64,000 nt of DNA, from the NCBI RefSeq assembly GCF_017795885.1, contig NZ_CP059297.1, positions 1,369,001 through 1,433,000 of the forward strand. The letters are read 5' to 3'. Positions 8,276-17,335 of this stretch are shown here, in pieces. Both the position numbers and the translations under genes were made by a program. Source of the stretch: Brevundimonas sp. AJA228-03. GTDB lineage: Bacteria; Pseudomonadota; Alphaproteobacteria; Caulobacterales; Caulobacteraceae. Below the pieces are notes generated by a model that was not told where the DNA came from, did no database searches, and saw only the letters and a program-made list of their open reading frames with translations. Each line of letters begins with the position of its first letter. The first letter of the stretch is position 1.

Positions 8276-9139
8276 TCAGACGGCCAGGTTGTCGATCAGG
8301 CGGGTCTTGCCGAGCCAGGCGGCGGCGAGGATGCGGGCAGGGGCATCGACGACGCCGTTCGGGAACGGGGCCAGATCGTCGGCGCGGCGCACGGCGACAT
8401 AGTCGACCCGCTCGAACCCGGCCTTCAGCAGATCGGAATAGGCGTCGCGCTCGACGGCGGCCAGCGGACGCCGGTCGGCGGCCTTGAGCGCGGCTTCGGC
8501 CAGGACGCCGTTGAGACGGCGGGCGATGTCGAGTTCGGCCTCCGACAGATAGGCGTTCCGGGATGACAGGGCGAGGCCATGGCTGTCCCGCATCGTCTGC
8601 GCGCCGATGATCCGGGTCGGGATGTCGAGGTCCCGGGCCATGCGGCGGACGACCATCAGCTGCTGGTAGTCCTTCTCTCCGAACACGGCGACATCGGCCT
8701 GGACCTGGTTCAGCAGCTTGGCGACGACCACGGCCACGCCGCCGAAGAAGTGGGGCCGGAAGTCGGTCTCCAGCCCTTGCGACGGCCCGCCGACGGAGAC
8801 GGCGGTGACGAAGCCGTCCGGGTACATTTCGGCCACCGTCGGTGCGAACAGCAGGTCGCATCCGACGCCGGCGAGCAGGGCCGCGTCCCCGGCCTCGCGG
8901 CGCGGATAGGTGCCCAGGTCCTCGTGCGCGGCGAACTGGGCCGGGTTGACGAAGATGCTGGCGACGACCCTGTCGGCGTGTTGGCCCGCCGCCCGCACCA
9001 GGGTCAGGTGGCCCTCGTGCAGGGCCCCCATGGTCGGCACGAAGGCCACGGTGAACCCCTGACGACGCCAGTCGCGGACCACGGCGCGCAACGCTTCGAC
9101 CGTTCGCGCGATCGGCAGGGGAGTAGGGTTGTCGCTCAT
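8276..9139 (-). CDS. panC: Pantothenate synthetase
   Basis: Joins pantoate and beta-alanine with ATP in vitamin B5/CoA synthesis. The 287-residue protein carries VPTMGALHEGHLTLV (the HxGH nucleotidyl-transfer motif), SIFVNPAQFA, the pantoate-site segment FFGGVAVVVAKLLN, FGEKDYQQL and the KMSKS-like LSSRNAYLS. The start is the ATG at 9139. A longer upstream frame has no PanC homology and is antisense to the SPOR gene. It converges with chorismate mutase and diverges from the SPOR lipoprotein gene. Confidence 0.96.
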   Translation of the reverse strand: MSDNPTPLPIARTVEALRAVVRDWRRQGFTVAFVPTMGALHEGHLTLVRAAGQHADRVVASIFVNPAQFAAHEDLGTYPRREAGDAALLAGVGCDLLFAPTVAEMYPDGFVTAVSVGGPSQGLETDFRPHFFGGVAVVVAKLLNQVQADVAVFGEKDYQQLMVVRRMARDLDIPTRIIGAQTMRDSHGLALSSRNAYLSEAELDIARRLNGVLAEAALKAADRRPLAAVERDAYSDLLKAGFERVDYVAVRRADDLAPFPNGVVDAPARILAAAWLGKTRLIDNLAV

Positions 9140-9214
9140 GCTTACCAGATTAACCCCTTGACTTAAGCGTGATCGTGCACCGGACGGCAAAAGGTGCCGG
9201 GCTAGGGTCGGCTT

Positions 9215-9883
9215 ATGACGCCCGGCAGAATGCTTCGTCCAGTGCTCCTCGGTCTCGCAAGCCTCTCGACCACGTCGTGCGGCATGGTCGAGAGTGACCC
9301 GCACCGTTTCGAGTCCATGGCCCAGGCCGTGGCCAGCGTGCCCCTCGACGGGTCGGACCAACCCTTGCGGACAGCGTCGGAGCTGGGGCTTCGTCCCGCC
9401 AGGGTCGACGCTGCCGCCGTCGCGAACCCCGGCGCGCTGAGGGTCGAGGTCATGGACCCCTATGCCCTGTGGGATGCGCGCGATGCCGGTCTTCGGGGCG
9501 CTGTCGAACAGGCGGCTCCGGCGATGATCGAGGCGGCCGCGCCGGTCGTGACCCGGGCGGTCCGGCAGCAGGTCTCCGATCCCGCGCCGACGATCCGACC
9601 GACTCGGGCCGTCGTCGTCGAGCCCGTTCGCGCGGCCGGTGCGACCGGTCCGCGCGAGACCTTGCAGCTCGGGGCCTTCTCCAGCCCCGCGGCAGCGCGG
9701 GCGGCCTGGTCGCGCATTCGTGCGGCGGGCCATGGCCTGGCGGACCTGACGCCCGCGTTCGAGGCTGTCGAGGTCGATGGACGCACCCTGACGCGGCTGA
9801 AGGTGACGGCTGCGGGCAACACGGTTCGCGCCGTCTGTCGCGCTGCGGATGCTGCCGATCTGGGGTGCCTGCGCCGGGGCTGA
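9215..9883 (+). CDS. Lipoprotein with C-terminal SPOR domain
   Basis: A 222-residue exported protein. The N-terminus is positively charged and hydrophobic (MLRPVLLGLASLSTTSCG), with a cysteine near residue 22 that fits a lipobox, so it is probably anchored in the outer membrane. The last 75 residues form a SPOR domain (LQLGAFSSPAAARAAW, VEVDGRTLTRLKV). SPOR domains bind denuded peptidoglycan glycans at division sites. The middle is Val/Arg-rich linker. Position beside mipZ fits a cell-division role, though this is inferred. The lipobox is a little unusual (TTSC). Confidence 0.75.
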   Translation: MTPGRMLRPVLLGLASLSTTSCGMVESDPHRFESMAQAVASVPLDGSDQPLRTASELGLRPARVDAAAVANPGALRVEVMDPYALWDARDAGLRGAVEQAAPAMIEAAAPVVTRAVRQQVSDPAPTIRPTRAVVVEPVRAAGATGPRETLQLGAFSSPAAARAAWSRIRAAGHGLADLTPAFEAVEVDGRTLTRLKVTAAGNTVRAVCRAADAADLGCLRRG

Positions 9884-10017
9884 GCCACCGCCCGCGCGAT
9901 CTTCCCACAGCTGTCGGCCAACCTTTCGTTGACGGATGCGGCCGCGCACCCGACTCTGGCGCGCCATGACGACCGGCTCTGTGAGTCGGTGGTCGCCAGT
10001 ATCCGGATCATCAGGTC

Positions 10018-10863
10018 ATGACGCAGACAGCTCGGGCTCAGGTCATCGTGGTCGGCAATGAAAAGGGCGGGGCGGGCAAGTCCACCCTGGCCATCCACAT
10101 CGTCTGCGGCCTGATGCACGCGGGTCGCAAGGTGGCGATCCTGGACCTGGATCTGCGCCAGCGGTCGATGTCCCATTTCTTTTCTCACCGCACGGCCTGG
10201 ACGGCCGCCAACGGCGTCACCCTGCCCATGCCGGTCGAGCCGGATCTGGGCGACGGCAAGGCCCTGGCCAGGGCGGATGAGGCGGAGCAGATGGCCCGAT
10301 TCGAGACCGTGTTCGACGAGGCGGTGGCCTCGGGGGCCGAGGTCATCCTGATCGACACGCCGGGGGGCGATACCGTCCTGTCGCGCGCGGCCCATGCCCG
10401 GGCCGACCAGATCGTGACGCCGATGAACGACAGCTTCGTCGACTTCGACATGCTGGGCACGGTCGATCCGGTGACGCTGGAGCTGCTGAAGCCCTCGACC
10501 TATTCCGAAAGCGTGTGGGAGGCCCGGAAGTATCGCGCGATCCAGGAAGGCCGCCACGTCGCCATCGACTGGATCGTGGTCGTCAACCGCATGGCCGTGG
10601 CCGAGGCGCGCAATCGCCGCCGTCTGGAAGAGCGGATGCTGAAACTGTCCAAGCGCGTGGGTTTCCGGGTCGGGCCGGGGCTGCGCGACCGGGTCATCTA
10701 TCGCGAACTGTTCCCCTTCGGCCTGACGGTGGCCGACCTGTCCAATTCCGTGCGGCCGGTGGCGGTGTCGCTGGCCCATGTCGCGGCAAGGCAGGAGATG
10801 CGCAACCTGATGCAGGCCCTGGGTCTGGACGACGTCCGACTGCCGGCGCTCGTGGCCGCTTGA
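10018..10863 (+). CDS. mipZ: Division-plane positioning ATPase MipZ
   Basis: A ParA/MinD-type ATPase of 281 residues. In Caulobacter, MipZ forms a gradient from the poles and inhibits FtsZ assembly so that the Z ring forms at mid-cell. The deviant Walker A is NEKGGAGKSTLAIH at residues 14-27, with LDLDLRQRSMSHFF after it and Walker B at IDTPGGDT. The LDLDLRQRS and NDSFVDFDMLG segments are characteristic of MipZ rather than chromosomal ParA. No parB is nearby. It starts at ATG and lies 16 bp before the J-domain gene. Confidence 0.92.
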   Translation: MTQTARAQVIVVGNEKGGAGKSTLAIHIVCGLMHAGRKVAILDLDLRQRSMSHFFSHRTAWTAANGVTLPMPVEPDLGDGKALARADEAEQMARFETVFDEAVASGAEVILIDTPGGDTVLSRAAHARADQIVTPMNDSFVDFDMLGTVDPVTLELLKPSTYSESVWEARKYRAIQEGRHVAIDWIVVVNRMAVAEARNRRRLEERMLKLSKRVGFRVGPGLRDRVIYRELFPFGLTVADLSNSVRPVAVSLAHVAARQEMRNLMQALGLDDVRLPALVAA

Positions 10864-10879
10864 TCACCGGATCGTTCGC

Positions 10880-11299
10880 ATGGGCCTGATCTGGCTCGTG
10901 CTGGCGGGCATCGTGGTGTGGGCGCTGGTGCGACTGGGTCGCCAGACCGAGGGCCCGCGGCGAGGGCACTGGCGGGTGGCGGCGACCCTGGTCTCGGCCG
11001 CCCTGCTGCTCGGCGGGGCTCTGGCGCTGTCCAGGGGGGCGTGGGTCAGCGGCGCAGGGCTGGTCGGAGCGGCGCTGTGGCTGGTGGTCGCCTCCCGGAT
11101 GCGGACGGTGGCGGCGAGGCCCGAGGCGATCGGCGATGCCGAGGCCCGGGCGATCCTCGGCGTACCCATCGGCGCCGAGCCCGAGGTCATCCATGCCGCC
11201 TGGCGTCGCCTGATGGGGCGGGCGCATCCCGATCAGGGCGGGACGGAAGGGCTGGCGGCGAAGCTGAACGCCGCGCGGGATCGGCTGTTGCGGAAATAG
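10880..11299 (+). CDS. Membrane-anchored J-domain protein
   Basis: A 139-residue protein with two or three hydrophobic N-terminal helices (LIWLVLAGIVVWALV, then ATLVSAALLLGGALAL and AGLVGAALWLVV). The C-terminus is a short J domain: EAIGDAEARAILGVP, IHAAWRRLMGRAHPDQGG with the essential His-Pro-Asp, and KLNAARDRLL. It would recruit and stimulate a DnaK-type chaperone at the membrane face. It follows mipZ closely and may share its transcript. Client unknown. Confidence 0.85.
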   Translation: MGLIWLVLAGIVVWALVRLGRQTEGPRRGHWRVAATLVSAALLLGGALALSRGAWVSGAGLVGAALWLVVASRMRTVAARPEAIGDAEARAILGVPIGAEPEVIHAAWRRLMGRAHPDQGGTEGLAAKLNAARDRLLRK

Positions 11300-11451
11300 C
11301 CCTCTCCCTCCCCCTCGGGGGAGGGGGGCCGCGAAGCGGCCGGGTGGGAGCGGCAGGCGAGCCAGAATCCGATTTGCCTTGTATTGCCTTGCCGTCCCCA
11401 CCCGGTCTCCGCTCCGCTCCGACCACCCTCCCCCGAGGGGGAGGGAGAGGG
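11300..11451. repeat. Long palindromic repeat, CCTCCCCC/GGGGGAGG type
   Basis: The left end reads CCCTCTCCCTCCCCCTCGGG and the right end CCCGAGGGGGAGGGAGAGGG, which are perfect complements. Each arm is followed or preceded by CCGGGTGGGAGCGG / CCACCCGGTCTCCGCTCC. Total span is 152 bp, between the J-domain gene and mccB. The same family appears at 17978-18107 and 50589-50728. Confidence 0.85.
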
Positions 11452-11486
11452 TTCACGCCTGCGCCTTTCCCCCCTAAACCACCTCC

Positions 11487-13079
11487 ATGCCGAAGCTGAC
11501 CTCCGCCATCGATCCGAACAGCGCGTCGTTCAAGGCGCTGCACGCCCATAACACGGCCCTGAACGCCGAGCTGCGCGAGCGGGTGGCGCTCGCGGCGCGG
11601 GGCGGGTCGGAGGCCAGTCGCGAGCGGCATGTGGCGCGGGGCAAGCTGTTGCCGCGGGACCGGGTCGAGCGGCTGCTGGACCCCGGTTCGCCCTTTCTGG
11701 AGGTCGGCCAGCTGGCCGCCAACGGCATGTACGGCGACGAGGCGCCGGGCGCGGGGATGATCTGCGGCATCGGCCGGGTCTCGGGCCGCGAGGTGATGAT
11801 CGTCGCCAACGACCCGACGGTGAAGGGCGGCGCCTATTTCCCCATGACGGTGAAGAAGCACCTGCGGGCCCAGGAGATCGCCGAGCAGAACATGCTGCCT
11901 TGCGTCTATCTGGTCGACTCGGGCGGGGCGAACCTGCCGCACCAGGCCGAGGTGTTTCCGGACCGCGACCATTTCGGCCGCATCTTCTTCAACCAGGCGC
12001 GGATGAGCGCGCAGGGCATCCCCCAGATCGCCTGCGTGATGGGGTCGTGCACGGCGGGCGGGGCCTATGTGCCCGCCATGTCGGACGAGACGGTGATCGT
12101 CCGGAACCAGGGCACCATCTTCCTGGCCGGCCCGCCGCTGGTGAAGGCCGCGACCGGCGAGGTCATCTCGGCCGAGGAACTGGGCGGGGCCGAGACCCAT
12201 GGGCGCAGGTCCGGCGTCGTCGACTATGTCGCCGAGAACGACGAACACGCGCTGGAGATCGTCCGCGGCATCGTCGGCCATCTGAACAGCGTCAAACGCG
12301 TCGATCTGGATGTGCGCGAGCCGCGCGCCCCGGCCTTCGATGCCGGGGAGCTGTACGGCCTGATCCCCGACGACGTCCGCGCGCCCTACGACGTGCGTGA
12401 GGTGATCGCGCGGGTGGTCGACGGCTCGGAGTTCGAGGAGTTCAAGGCCCTGTACGGCTCCACCCTGGTCTGCGGCTTCGCCCGCATCTGGGGCTATCCG
12501 GTCGCCATCCTGGCCAACAACGGCGTGCTGTTCAGTGAGAGCGCGCTGAAGGGGGCCCACTTCATCGAACTGGCCTGCAAGCGGAAGATCCCGCTGGTCT
12601 TCCTGCAGAACATCAGTGGCTTCATGGTCGGCGGCAAATACGAGGCGGGCGGCATCGCCAAGGACGGGGCCAAGCTGGTGACCGCCGTCGCCTCGGCCAA
12701 TGTGCCCAAGTTCACGGTCCTGATCGGCGGCAGTTTCGGAGCCGGGAACTACGGCATGTGCGGCCGGGCCTATTCGCCGCGCTTCCTGTTCACCTGGCCC
12801 AACAGCCGGATCAGCGTCATGGGCGGCGAGCAGGCGGCCGCCGTGCTGGCCACCGTGCACCGCGACGCCGACACCTGGACCCCCGAACAGGCCGAGGCCT
12901 TCAAGGCCCCGGTGCGTCAGAAGTACGAAGACGAGGGCAATCCGTACCATGCCACCGCCCGCCTGTGGGACGACGGCATCATCGATCCGGCCCAGACGCG
13001 GGATGTGCTGGGGCTGGCGATCTCGGCCAGTCTGAACGCGCCGATCGAGGAGACGACGTTCGGCGTGTTCAGGATGTGA
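11487..13079 (+). CDS. mccB: Methylcrotonyl-CoA carboxylase, carboxyltransferase (beta) subunit
   Basis: A 530-residue acyl-CoA carboxyltransferase that moves CO2 from biotin to 3-methylcrotonyl-CoA in leucine breakdown. It opens with the biotin-CT N-terminal domain ([21 protein letters not shown]), has [17 protein letters not shown] near residue 143 and the oxyanion loop [14 protein letters not shown] near residue 186, then the C-terminal CT domain with [21 protein letters not shown] and [16 protein letters not shown]. These residues fit the MCC/geranyl-CoA type rather than propionyl-CoA carboxylase. A hydratase gene and mccA follow nearby, supporting the leucine pathway. Confidence 0.93.
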   Translation: MPKLTSAIDPNSASFKALHAHNTALNAELRERVALAARGGSEASRERHVARGKLLPRDRVERLLDPGSPFLEVGQLAANGMYGDEAPGAGMICGIGRVSGREVMIVANDPTVKGGAYFPMTVKKHLRAQEIAEQNMLPCVYLVDSGGANLPHQAEVFPDRDHFGRIFFNQARMSAQGIPQIACVMGSCTAGGAYVPAMSDETVIVRNQGTIFLAGPPLVKAATGEVISAEELGGAETHGRRSGVVDYVAENDEHALEIVRGIVGHLNSVKRVDLDVREPRAPAFDAGELYGLIPDDVRAPYDVREVIARVVDGSEFEEFKALYGSTLVCGFARIWGYPVAILANNGVLFSESALKGAHFIELACKRKIPLVFLQNISGFMVGGKYEAGGIAKDGAKLVTAVASANVPKFTVLIGGSFGAGNYGMCGRAYSPRFLFTWPNSRISVMGGEQAAAVLATVHRDADTWTPEQAEAFKAPVRQKYEDEGNPYHATARLWDDGIIDPAQTRDVLGLAISASLNAPIEETTFGVFRM

Positions 13080-13085
13080 TGGCGA

Positions 13086-13883
13086 TCAGGCGTCGCTCCA
13101 CCGCCCGCCATCCTCCGTGACGCCGCCCGTGGCCTGATCCGCAGCCTCTCGGAACAGTTCGAGATACTCTTCCAGCGTCGCTTCCAGCCGTTCAAGCATG
13201 AGGCGGCGGAAGGCGGCGTCGCCCCGGCCCGCCTGATCCTCCGCGAGCGAGCCGATGTAGGCCAGCCGATCCTCCGGTCGGATGGAGATCGGCGGATAAC
13301 CCGCGCGGATCAGAAGCAGGTTCATCAACAGACGCGCCGTGCGACCGTTGCCGTCGTTGAACGGATGGATCGCAACCAGCCGCCGATGAGCCTCGAATGC
13401 GGTGTCGTGGCTGTCGGCGCTTTCGGAGAGCCAGAGACCGAAGGGCTGCATCAAGGCCGGCACCTCGGCCGGGGACGGGAAGGCGTGCCGCCGCTCATCG
13501 GTGCGCACGAAGCGTCCCTGGTCGGCATATCGACCCGCCGCCGCGGGCCGTGATCGCCTCAGGACCAGGGCGTGCAGCGCCCGGATGTCGGCTTCGATCG
13601 GCGACCGCCCCGCGCGCGCCAGATCCCGGGCGAGGCCTATGGCATCGTAGTGATCCAACGCTTCTAGATGGTCTTTCAGAGGCTTGCCCGCGATGGTGAT
13701 GCCCTTGTCGATGACCAGTTCGGTCTCGACCGCCGTCAGCGTGTTTCCCTCGATGGCGTTTGAGGTGTAGGTCAGATCGACGTCGAACCAGCGACGCAAG
13801 CGCCACAAAGATGGCAGGGGGACCGGACGCAGGGCATCCAGCGCCCGTTTCAACCGTTCGACGCGTGCGACCAGATCCTCCAT
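13086..13883 (-). CDS. Fic-domain protein (AMP-transferase type), class II
   Basis: A 265-residue protein. The catalytic Fic motif HPFNDGNGRTAR is at residues 173-184, complete with the active His, Asp/Asn and Arg residues, so it should transfer AMP (or another nucleotide group) to target proteins. An N-terminal inhibitory helix motif of the S/T-xxx-E-G/N type is present as SNAIEGN at residues 41-47, which places it in the self-inhibited class II. It is antisense to, and inserted between, mccB and the hydratase gene, ending 6 bp from mccB. No separate antitoxin is visible. Target unknown. Confidence 0.87.
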   Translation of the reverse strand: MEDLVARVERLKRALDALRPVPLPSLWRLRRWFDVDLTYTSNAIEGNTLTAVETELVIDKGITIAGKPLKDHLEALDHYDAIGLARDLARAGRSPIEADIRALHALVLRRSRPAAAGRYADQGRFVRTDERRHAFPSPAEVPALMQPFGLWLSESADSHDTAFEAHRRLVAIHPFNDGNGRTARLLMNLLLIRAGYPPISIRPEDRLAYIGSLAEDQAGRGDAAFRRLMLERLEATLEEYLELFREAADQATGGVTEDGGRWSDA

Positions 13884-13926
13884 TGGCGCTTTGGCTATCA
13901 CGCCCGCCGAGCCCCGGAAAGCAAGC

Positions 13927-14823
13927 ATGACCGACCCCACCGAATCCGACCTGAACGCCCTGGACATCACCGATGCCGAGGCGGCGGAGATCAACGCCAT
14001 CGCCCAGCCGCTGGTGCCCGATCCGGCGCCGGATGCGAACGACGACCTGGTGCAGATCGATTCCACGACCGACGGGGTGGTCTTCATCACCATCAATCGC
14101 CCGGCGAAGAAGAACGCCTTTGACGCCGCCACCATCGCCGCCCTGCACGAGGCGTTCGAGACCCTGCACGGGGCCGACAGGGTGCGGGCGGTGTTCATCC
14201 GGGGCGCGGGCGGGACGTTCAGCGCGGGCGCGGACCTGGGCTGGATGCGGGACGCTGTCGGCTGGTCCGAGAGCGACAACCGCGACGACGCCCTGATGCT
14301 GGCGAAGATGCTGAAGGCGCTGCACGACATTCCGGCCCTGACGGTCGCCCTGGTCGAGGGCGCGGCCATGGGGGGCGGGGCGGGGATCGTCTGCGCCTGC
14401 GACATGGCCGTGGCGGTCGAGGGGACGCGGTTCGCCTTTTCCGAGGTCAAGCTGGGCCTGATCCCGGCGACCATCGCCCCCTATGTGATCGAGGCGGTCG
14501 GGGCGCGACGGGCGAGGCAGCTGTTCCTGACGGCCAACATCTTCGACGCCGACTATGCGGCCCATGCCGGGATCATCGACATGGTCCTGCCTGAAGGGTC
14601 GATGGACGAGTTCGTGTCCATGCTGACCGACAGCCTGAGCCAGAATGCGCCGGGTGCCATGGGCGAGGCCAAGCGACTGGTCAACGACCTGGTCGGCCAC
14701 AGGGTCGATCGCGGCCTGATGGAGGACACCGCCCGCCGCATCGCCCGGGCGCGAGTGTCCAAAGAGGGCCAGGAGGGCGTGCGGGCCTTCCTCGAGAAGC
14801 GCAGCCCGAGCTGGGCGGAGTGA
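13927..14823 (+). CDS. Enoyl-CoA hydratase family, probable methylglutaconyl-CoA hydratase
   Basis: A 298-residue crotonase-fold enzyme. The oxyanion and acid segments are visible: IRGAGGTFSAGADLGWM near residue 95, then EGAAMGGGAGIVCACDMAVA near residue 145, and FSEVKLGLIPATIAPYV. Its place between mccB and mccA suggests it hydrates 3-methylglutaconyl-CoA, the product of methylcrotonyl-CoA carboxylase (often called liuC). There is an unusual acidic N-terminal extension of about 42 residues (TESDLNALDITDAEAAEINA) not typical of crotonases. The ATG at 13927 is preferred over an upstream TTG. Confidence 0.85.
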   Translation: MTDPTESDLNALDITDAEAAEINAIAQPLVPDPAPDANDDLVQIDSTTDGVVFITINRPAKKNAFDAATIAALHEAFETLHGADRVRAVFIRGAGGTFSAGADLGWMRDAVGWSESDNRDDALMLAKMLKALHDIPALTVALVEGAAMGGGAGIVCACDMAVAVEGTRFAFSEVKLGLIPATIAPYVIEAVGARRARQLFLTANIFDADYAAHAGIIDMVLPEGSMDEFVSMLTDSLSQNAPGAMGEAKRLVNDLVGHRVDRGLMEDTARRIARARVSKEGQEGVRAFLEKRSPSWAE

Positions 14824-14854
14824 CCTCGGGTCGGATTTGCGCTAGGCTGCGGCC

Positions 14855-15217
14855 ATGAACGTGCACCAGCCCGTCGAACCGGAATGGACCCTCGAAGAGG
14901 AGAACGAACTTTTCGAGATAGCGAACCTGTATCCGGAAGACACGGGGCTGCCCATGACCATCTGGGTCAGCCCCAAGGGCAATGCGCGGCACGACGCGCG
15001 GGTGAAGGTCAGCACGGTCCACGGCAACCGGATGACGCTCGATCAACTCGCAGTCGTGGCGATTCGCCCGGAGCCCAGGCTTGTCCATGGCGCATTGATC
15101 GCCAGCGACGAGCGTCTGGTCACAGAATGGATCAGCAAGAACCGGGATGCGCTGATCGCATACTGGGACGGAGAGATCGGAACTCGCAAACTGATGCAGC
15201 GCCTCGTCGATCTCTGA
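14855..15217 (+). CDS. Conserved-looking cytoplasmic protein of unknown function
   Basis: A 120-residue soluble protein with no signal peptide. It begins with an acidic stretch (EWTLEEENELFEIANLYPED), then a strand-rich core (GLPMTIWVSPKGNARHDARVKVS), then a helical tail (SKNRDALIAYWDGEIGTRKLMQRL). Codon use matches the neighbouring genes. It sits between the hydratase and mccA on the same strand, with about 30 bp gaps on each side, so it probably shares the leucine-degradation transcript. I do not recognise the family and infer no function. Confidence 0.7.
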   Translation: MNVHQPVEPEWTLEEENELFEIANLYPEDTGLPMTIWVSPKGNARHDARVKVSTVHGNRMTLDQLAVVAIRPEPRLVHGALIASDERLVTEWISKNRDALIAYWDGEIGTRKLMQRLVDL

Positions 15218-15254
15218 CCTCGACCCTTGCCCCGGGTCGCTCTAAACCGGAGCC

Positions 15255-17147
15255 ATGTTCACCTCCGTCCTGGTCGCCAATCGTGGCGAGATCGCCTGTC
15301 GCGTCTTCCGCACCGCCAAGCGGATGGGGATCCGCACCATCGCCGTCTATTCCGAGGCCGATGCGAAGGCCCTGCATGTGCGCGAGGCCGATGAGGCGGT
15401 GCTGATCGGCCCGGCGGCGGCGCGCGAGAGCTATCTGGATGCCGACAGGGTGCTGGCGGCGGCGAAGGCGACGGGGGCGGAGGCGATCCATCCCGGTTAC
15501 GGCTTCCTGAGCGAGAACGCTGCCTTCGCCGAGGCGGTGATGGCGGCGGGGATCGTCTGGATCGGGGCGCCACCGGCGGCCATACGGGCCATGGGGCTGA
15601 AGGACGCGGCCAAGACGCTGATGGTCGAGGCGGGGGTGCCCGTGACGCCCGGCTATATGGGCGAGGACCAGTCGCCCGAGCGGCTGAAGGCCGAGGCCGA
15701 CGCCATCGGCTATCCGGTGCTGATCAAGGCGGTCGCGGGCGGCGGCGGCAAGGGGATGCGGCGGGTCGATGCGGGCGAGGCCTTCCTCGACGCCCTGGGG
15801 TCGTGCCGGCGCGAGGCGGCCTCCAGCTTTGGCGACGACCGGGTCCTGATCGAGAAATACATCCTGTCGCCGCGGCATATCGAGGTTCAGGTGTTCGGCG
15901 ACAGCCACGGCGAGGTCGTGCACCTGTTCGAACGCGACTGCTCGCTGCAGCGCCGCCACCAGAAGGTGATCGAGGAGGCTCCGGCCCCCGGCATGGACGC
16001 GGCGACGCGGGCGGCGGTGACGGCGGCGGCGGTCAAGGCGGCGAAGGCCGTGAACTATGTCGGAGCGGGCACCATCGAGTTCATCGCCGACGGGACCGAG
16101 GGTCTGCGGGCCGACCGCATCTGGTTCATGGAGATGAACACCCGGCTGCAGGTCGAACACCCGGTCACCGAGGCCATCACCGGCGTCGACCTGGTGGAAT
16201 GGCAGTTCCGCGCGGCGGCGGGCGAGCCCGTACCGCTGAGGCAGGACCAGCTGTCGATCCACGGCTGGGCCATGGAGGCGCGGCTGTATGCCGAGGACCC
16301 GGCGAACGGCTTCCTGCCCAGCATCGGGAAGCTGGAGCATTTCGTCCTGCCGGACGGGGTGCGGATCGACACGGGCGTGGAGCAGGGCGGCGAGGTCAGC
16401 CAGTTCTACGACCCCATGATCGCCAAGCTGATCGTCCATGCGGAGACGCGGGAAGAAGCGGCCGAGGCCCTTGCCGATGCTTGCGCCGATGTGGAGGTCT
16501 GGCCGGTGAAGACCAATGCCGGATTCCTGGTGCGGTGCCTGGAGCATCCGCGCTTCGTGGCGGGGGATGTGGATACGGGGTTCATCGGGGCGGAGGAGGG
16601 GGCGCTGACGGCCCGGCGAATGTCGGAGAAGGCGCTGCAAGGCGCGGCTCGTGTTCTCCGATTTGAGAACGTGGGCGGCGACGATTCCTTCAGCCCCTGG
16701 GATGGCTGGCAGATGCCAATCGGGTTGCGCATGAACGCAGAGCCCGTCTTGCGCCAGACCGTCTTCGTCGATGGCGAACGCACGGTTCTTGAGATCGATG
16801 ACGCGGTGTCTGCGCACTACGGTCACCTCGAACCAGCTCATGGCGTGACTGTCTATTTCGAGGATGGCTGGCCCTTCGAAGTGTCGAGTTTTGCAAAGCT
16901 GGGCGCAGCAGGCGGCACCGCCTCCGACGGGTCCCTGCGCGCGCCCATGCCGGGCAAGATCGTGGCGACGCCGGCGAAGGCGGGGGATGTGGTGACCAAG
17001 GGGCAGCCGGTGATCGTGCTGGAGGCCATGAAGATGGAGCATGCGCTGAACGCCCCGTTCGACGGGGTGGTGGGCGAGGTGGCCTTCGCCGTCGGGGACC
17101 AGGTGGGGGCGGATGCGGTGCTGGCGGTGGTGGAGGCTGGCGCCTAG
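15255..17147 (+). CDS. mccA: Methylcrotonyl-CoA carboxylase, biotin-carrying (alpha) subunit
   Basis: A 630-residue biotin-dependent carboxylase subunit. The biotin carboxylase domain opens with VLVANRGEIACRVFRTAKRMG, has the ATP-grasp glycine loop AGGGGKGMRRV near residue 162, HIEVQVFGD near residue 211, and EMNTRLQVEHPVTEAITG near residue 294. The C-terminal biotinyl domain carries VLEAMKMEHAL, with the biotinylated lysine near residue 591. It pairs with mccB to form the alpha/beta complex. The stretch at about 16640-16920, coding for the connecting BT-type domain, has more A/T at third positions than the rest of the gene. Confidence 0.92.
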   Translation: MFTSVLVANRGEIACRVFRTAKRMGIRTIAVYSEADAKALHVREADEAVLIGPAAARESYLDADRVLAAAKATGAEAIHPGYGFLSENAAFAEAVMAAGIVWIGAPPAAIRAMGLKDAAKTLMVEAGVPVTPGYMGEDQSPERLKAEADAIGYPVLIKAVAGGGGKGMRRVDAGEAFLDALGSCRREAASSFGDDRVLIEKYILSPRHIEVQVFGDSHGEVVHLFERDCSLQRRHQKVIEEAPAPGMDAATRAAVTAAAVKAAKAVNYVGAGTIEFIADGTEGLRADRIWFMEMNTRLQVEHPVTEAITGVDLVEWQFRAAAGEPVPLRQDQLSIHGWAMEARLYAEDPANGFLPSIGKLEHFVLPDGVRIDTGVEQGGEVSQFYDPMIAKLIVHAETREEAAEALADACADVEVWPVKTNAGFLVRCLEHPRFVAGDVDTGFIGAEEGALTARRMSEKALQGAARVLRFENVGGDDSFSPWDGWQMPIGLRMNAEPVLRQTVFVDGERTVLEIDDAVSAHYGHLEPAHGVTVYFEDGWPFEVSSFAKLGAAGGTASDGSLRAPMPGKIVATPAKAGDVVTKGQPVIVLEAMKMEHALNAPFDGVVGEVAFAVGDQVGADAVLAVVEAGA

Positions 17148-17221
17148 GAAGGAAAACGTTTAAATACAGTGGTTTGAAGGCGATGTTTGTCGGACGTTGT
17201 GATGAGCAGAGGCTGAGGCGA

Positions 17222-17335
17222 TTGGACTCGAAAAAACCGAGTCCAACGGGTGCAAGTCACTGATTTTTCGGGTTTTGATTTGCACTTTTTTGGACTCATG
17301 GAGTCCGATAGATTTGGGGGGCGCGCGCTAGATTC
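17222..17335. promoter_or_regulatory. Cluster of five GANTC (CcrM methylation) sites in two palindromes
   Basis: GANTC occurs at 17225, 17239, 17293, 17301 and 17331. The first two form the arms of a perfect 9-bp hairpin TTGGACTCG / CGAGTCCAA around an A-rich loop. The next two form GGACTC ATG GAGTCC. In Caulobacterales GANTC is methylated by CcrM and read by GcrA, and random density would be far lower than five in 111 bp. Regulation by methylation is an inference. Confidence 0.5.
17250..17291 (+). terminator. Rho-independent terminator downstream of mccA
   Basis: The stem GTGCAAGTCA / TGATTTGCAC (10 bp with one G-U pair) is followed by six T residues at 17286-17291. It lies 102 bp after the mccA stop. 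The A/T-rich region before it also holds the TTGGACTCG hairpin. It could end the mcc transcript or a short RNA starting between 17150 and 17220. Confidence 0.7.

Noticed and set aside
9146..9165. CtrA binding site upstream of panC
   Set aside because: TTAA..TTAA is present but the spacing is 9 bases rather than 7, so it does not fit the CtrA consensus.
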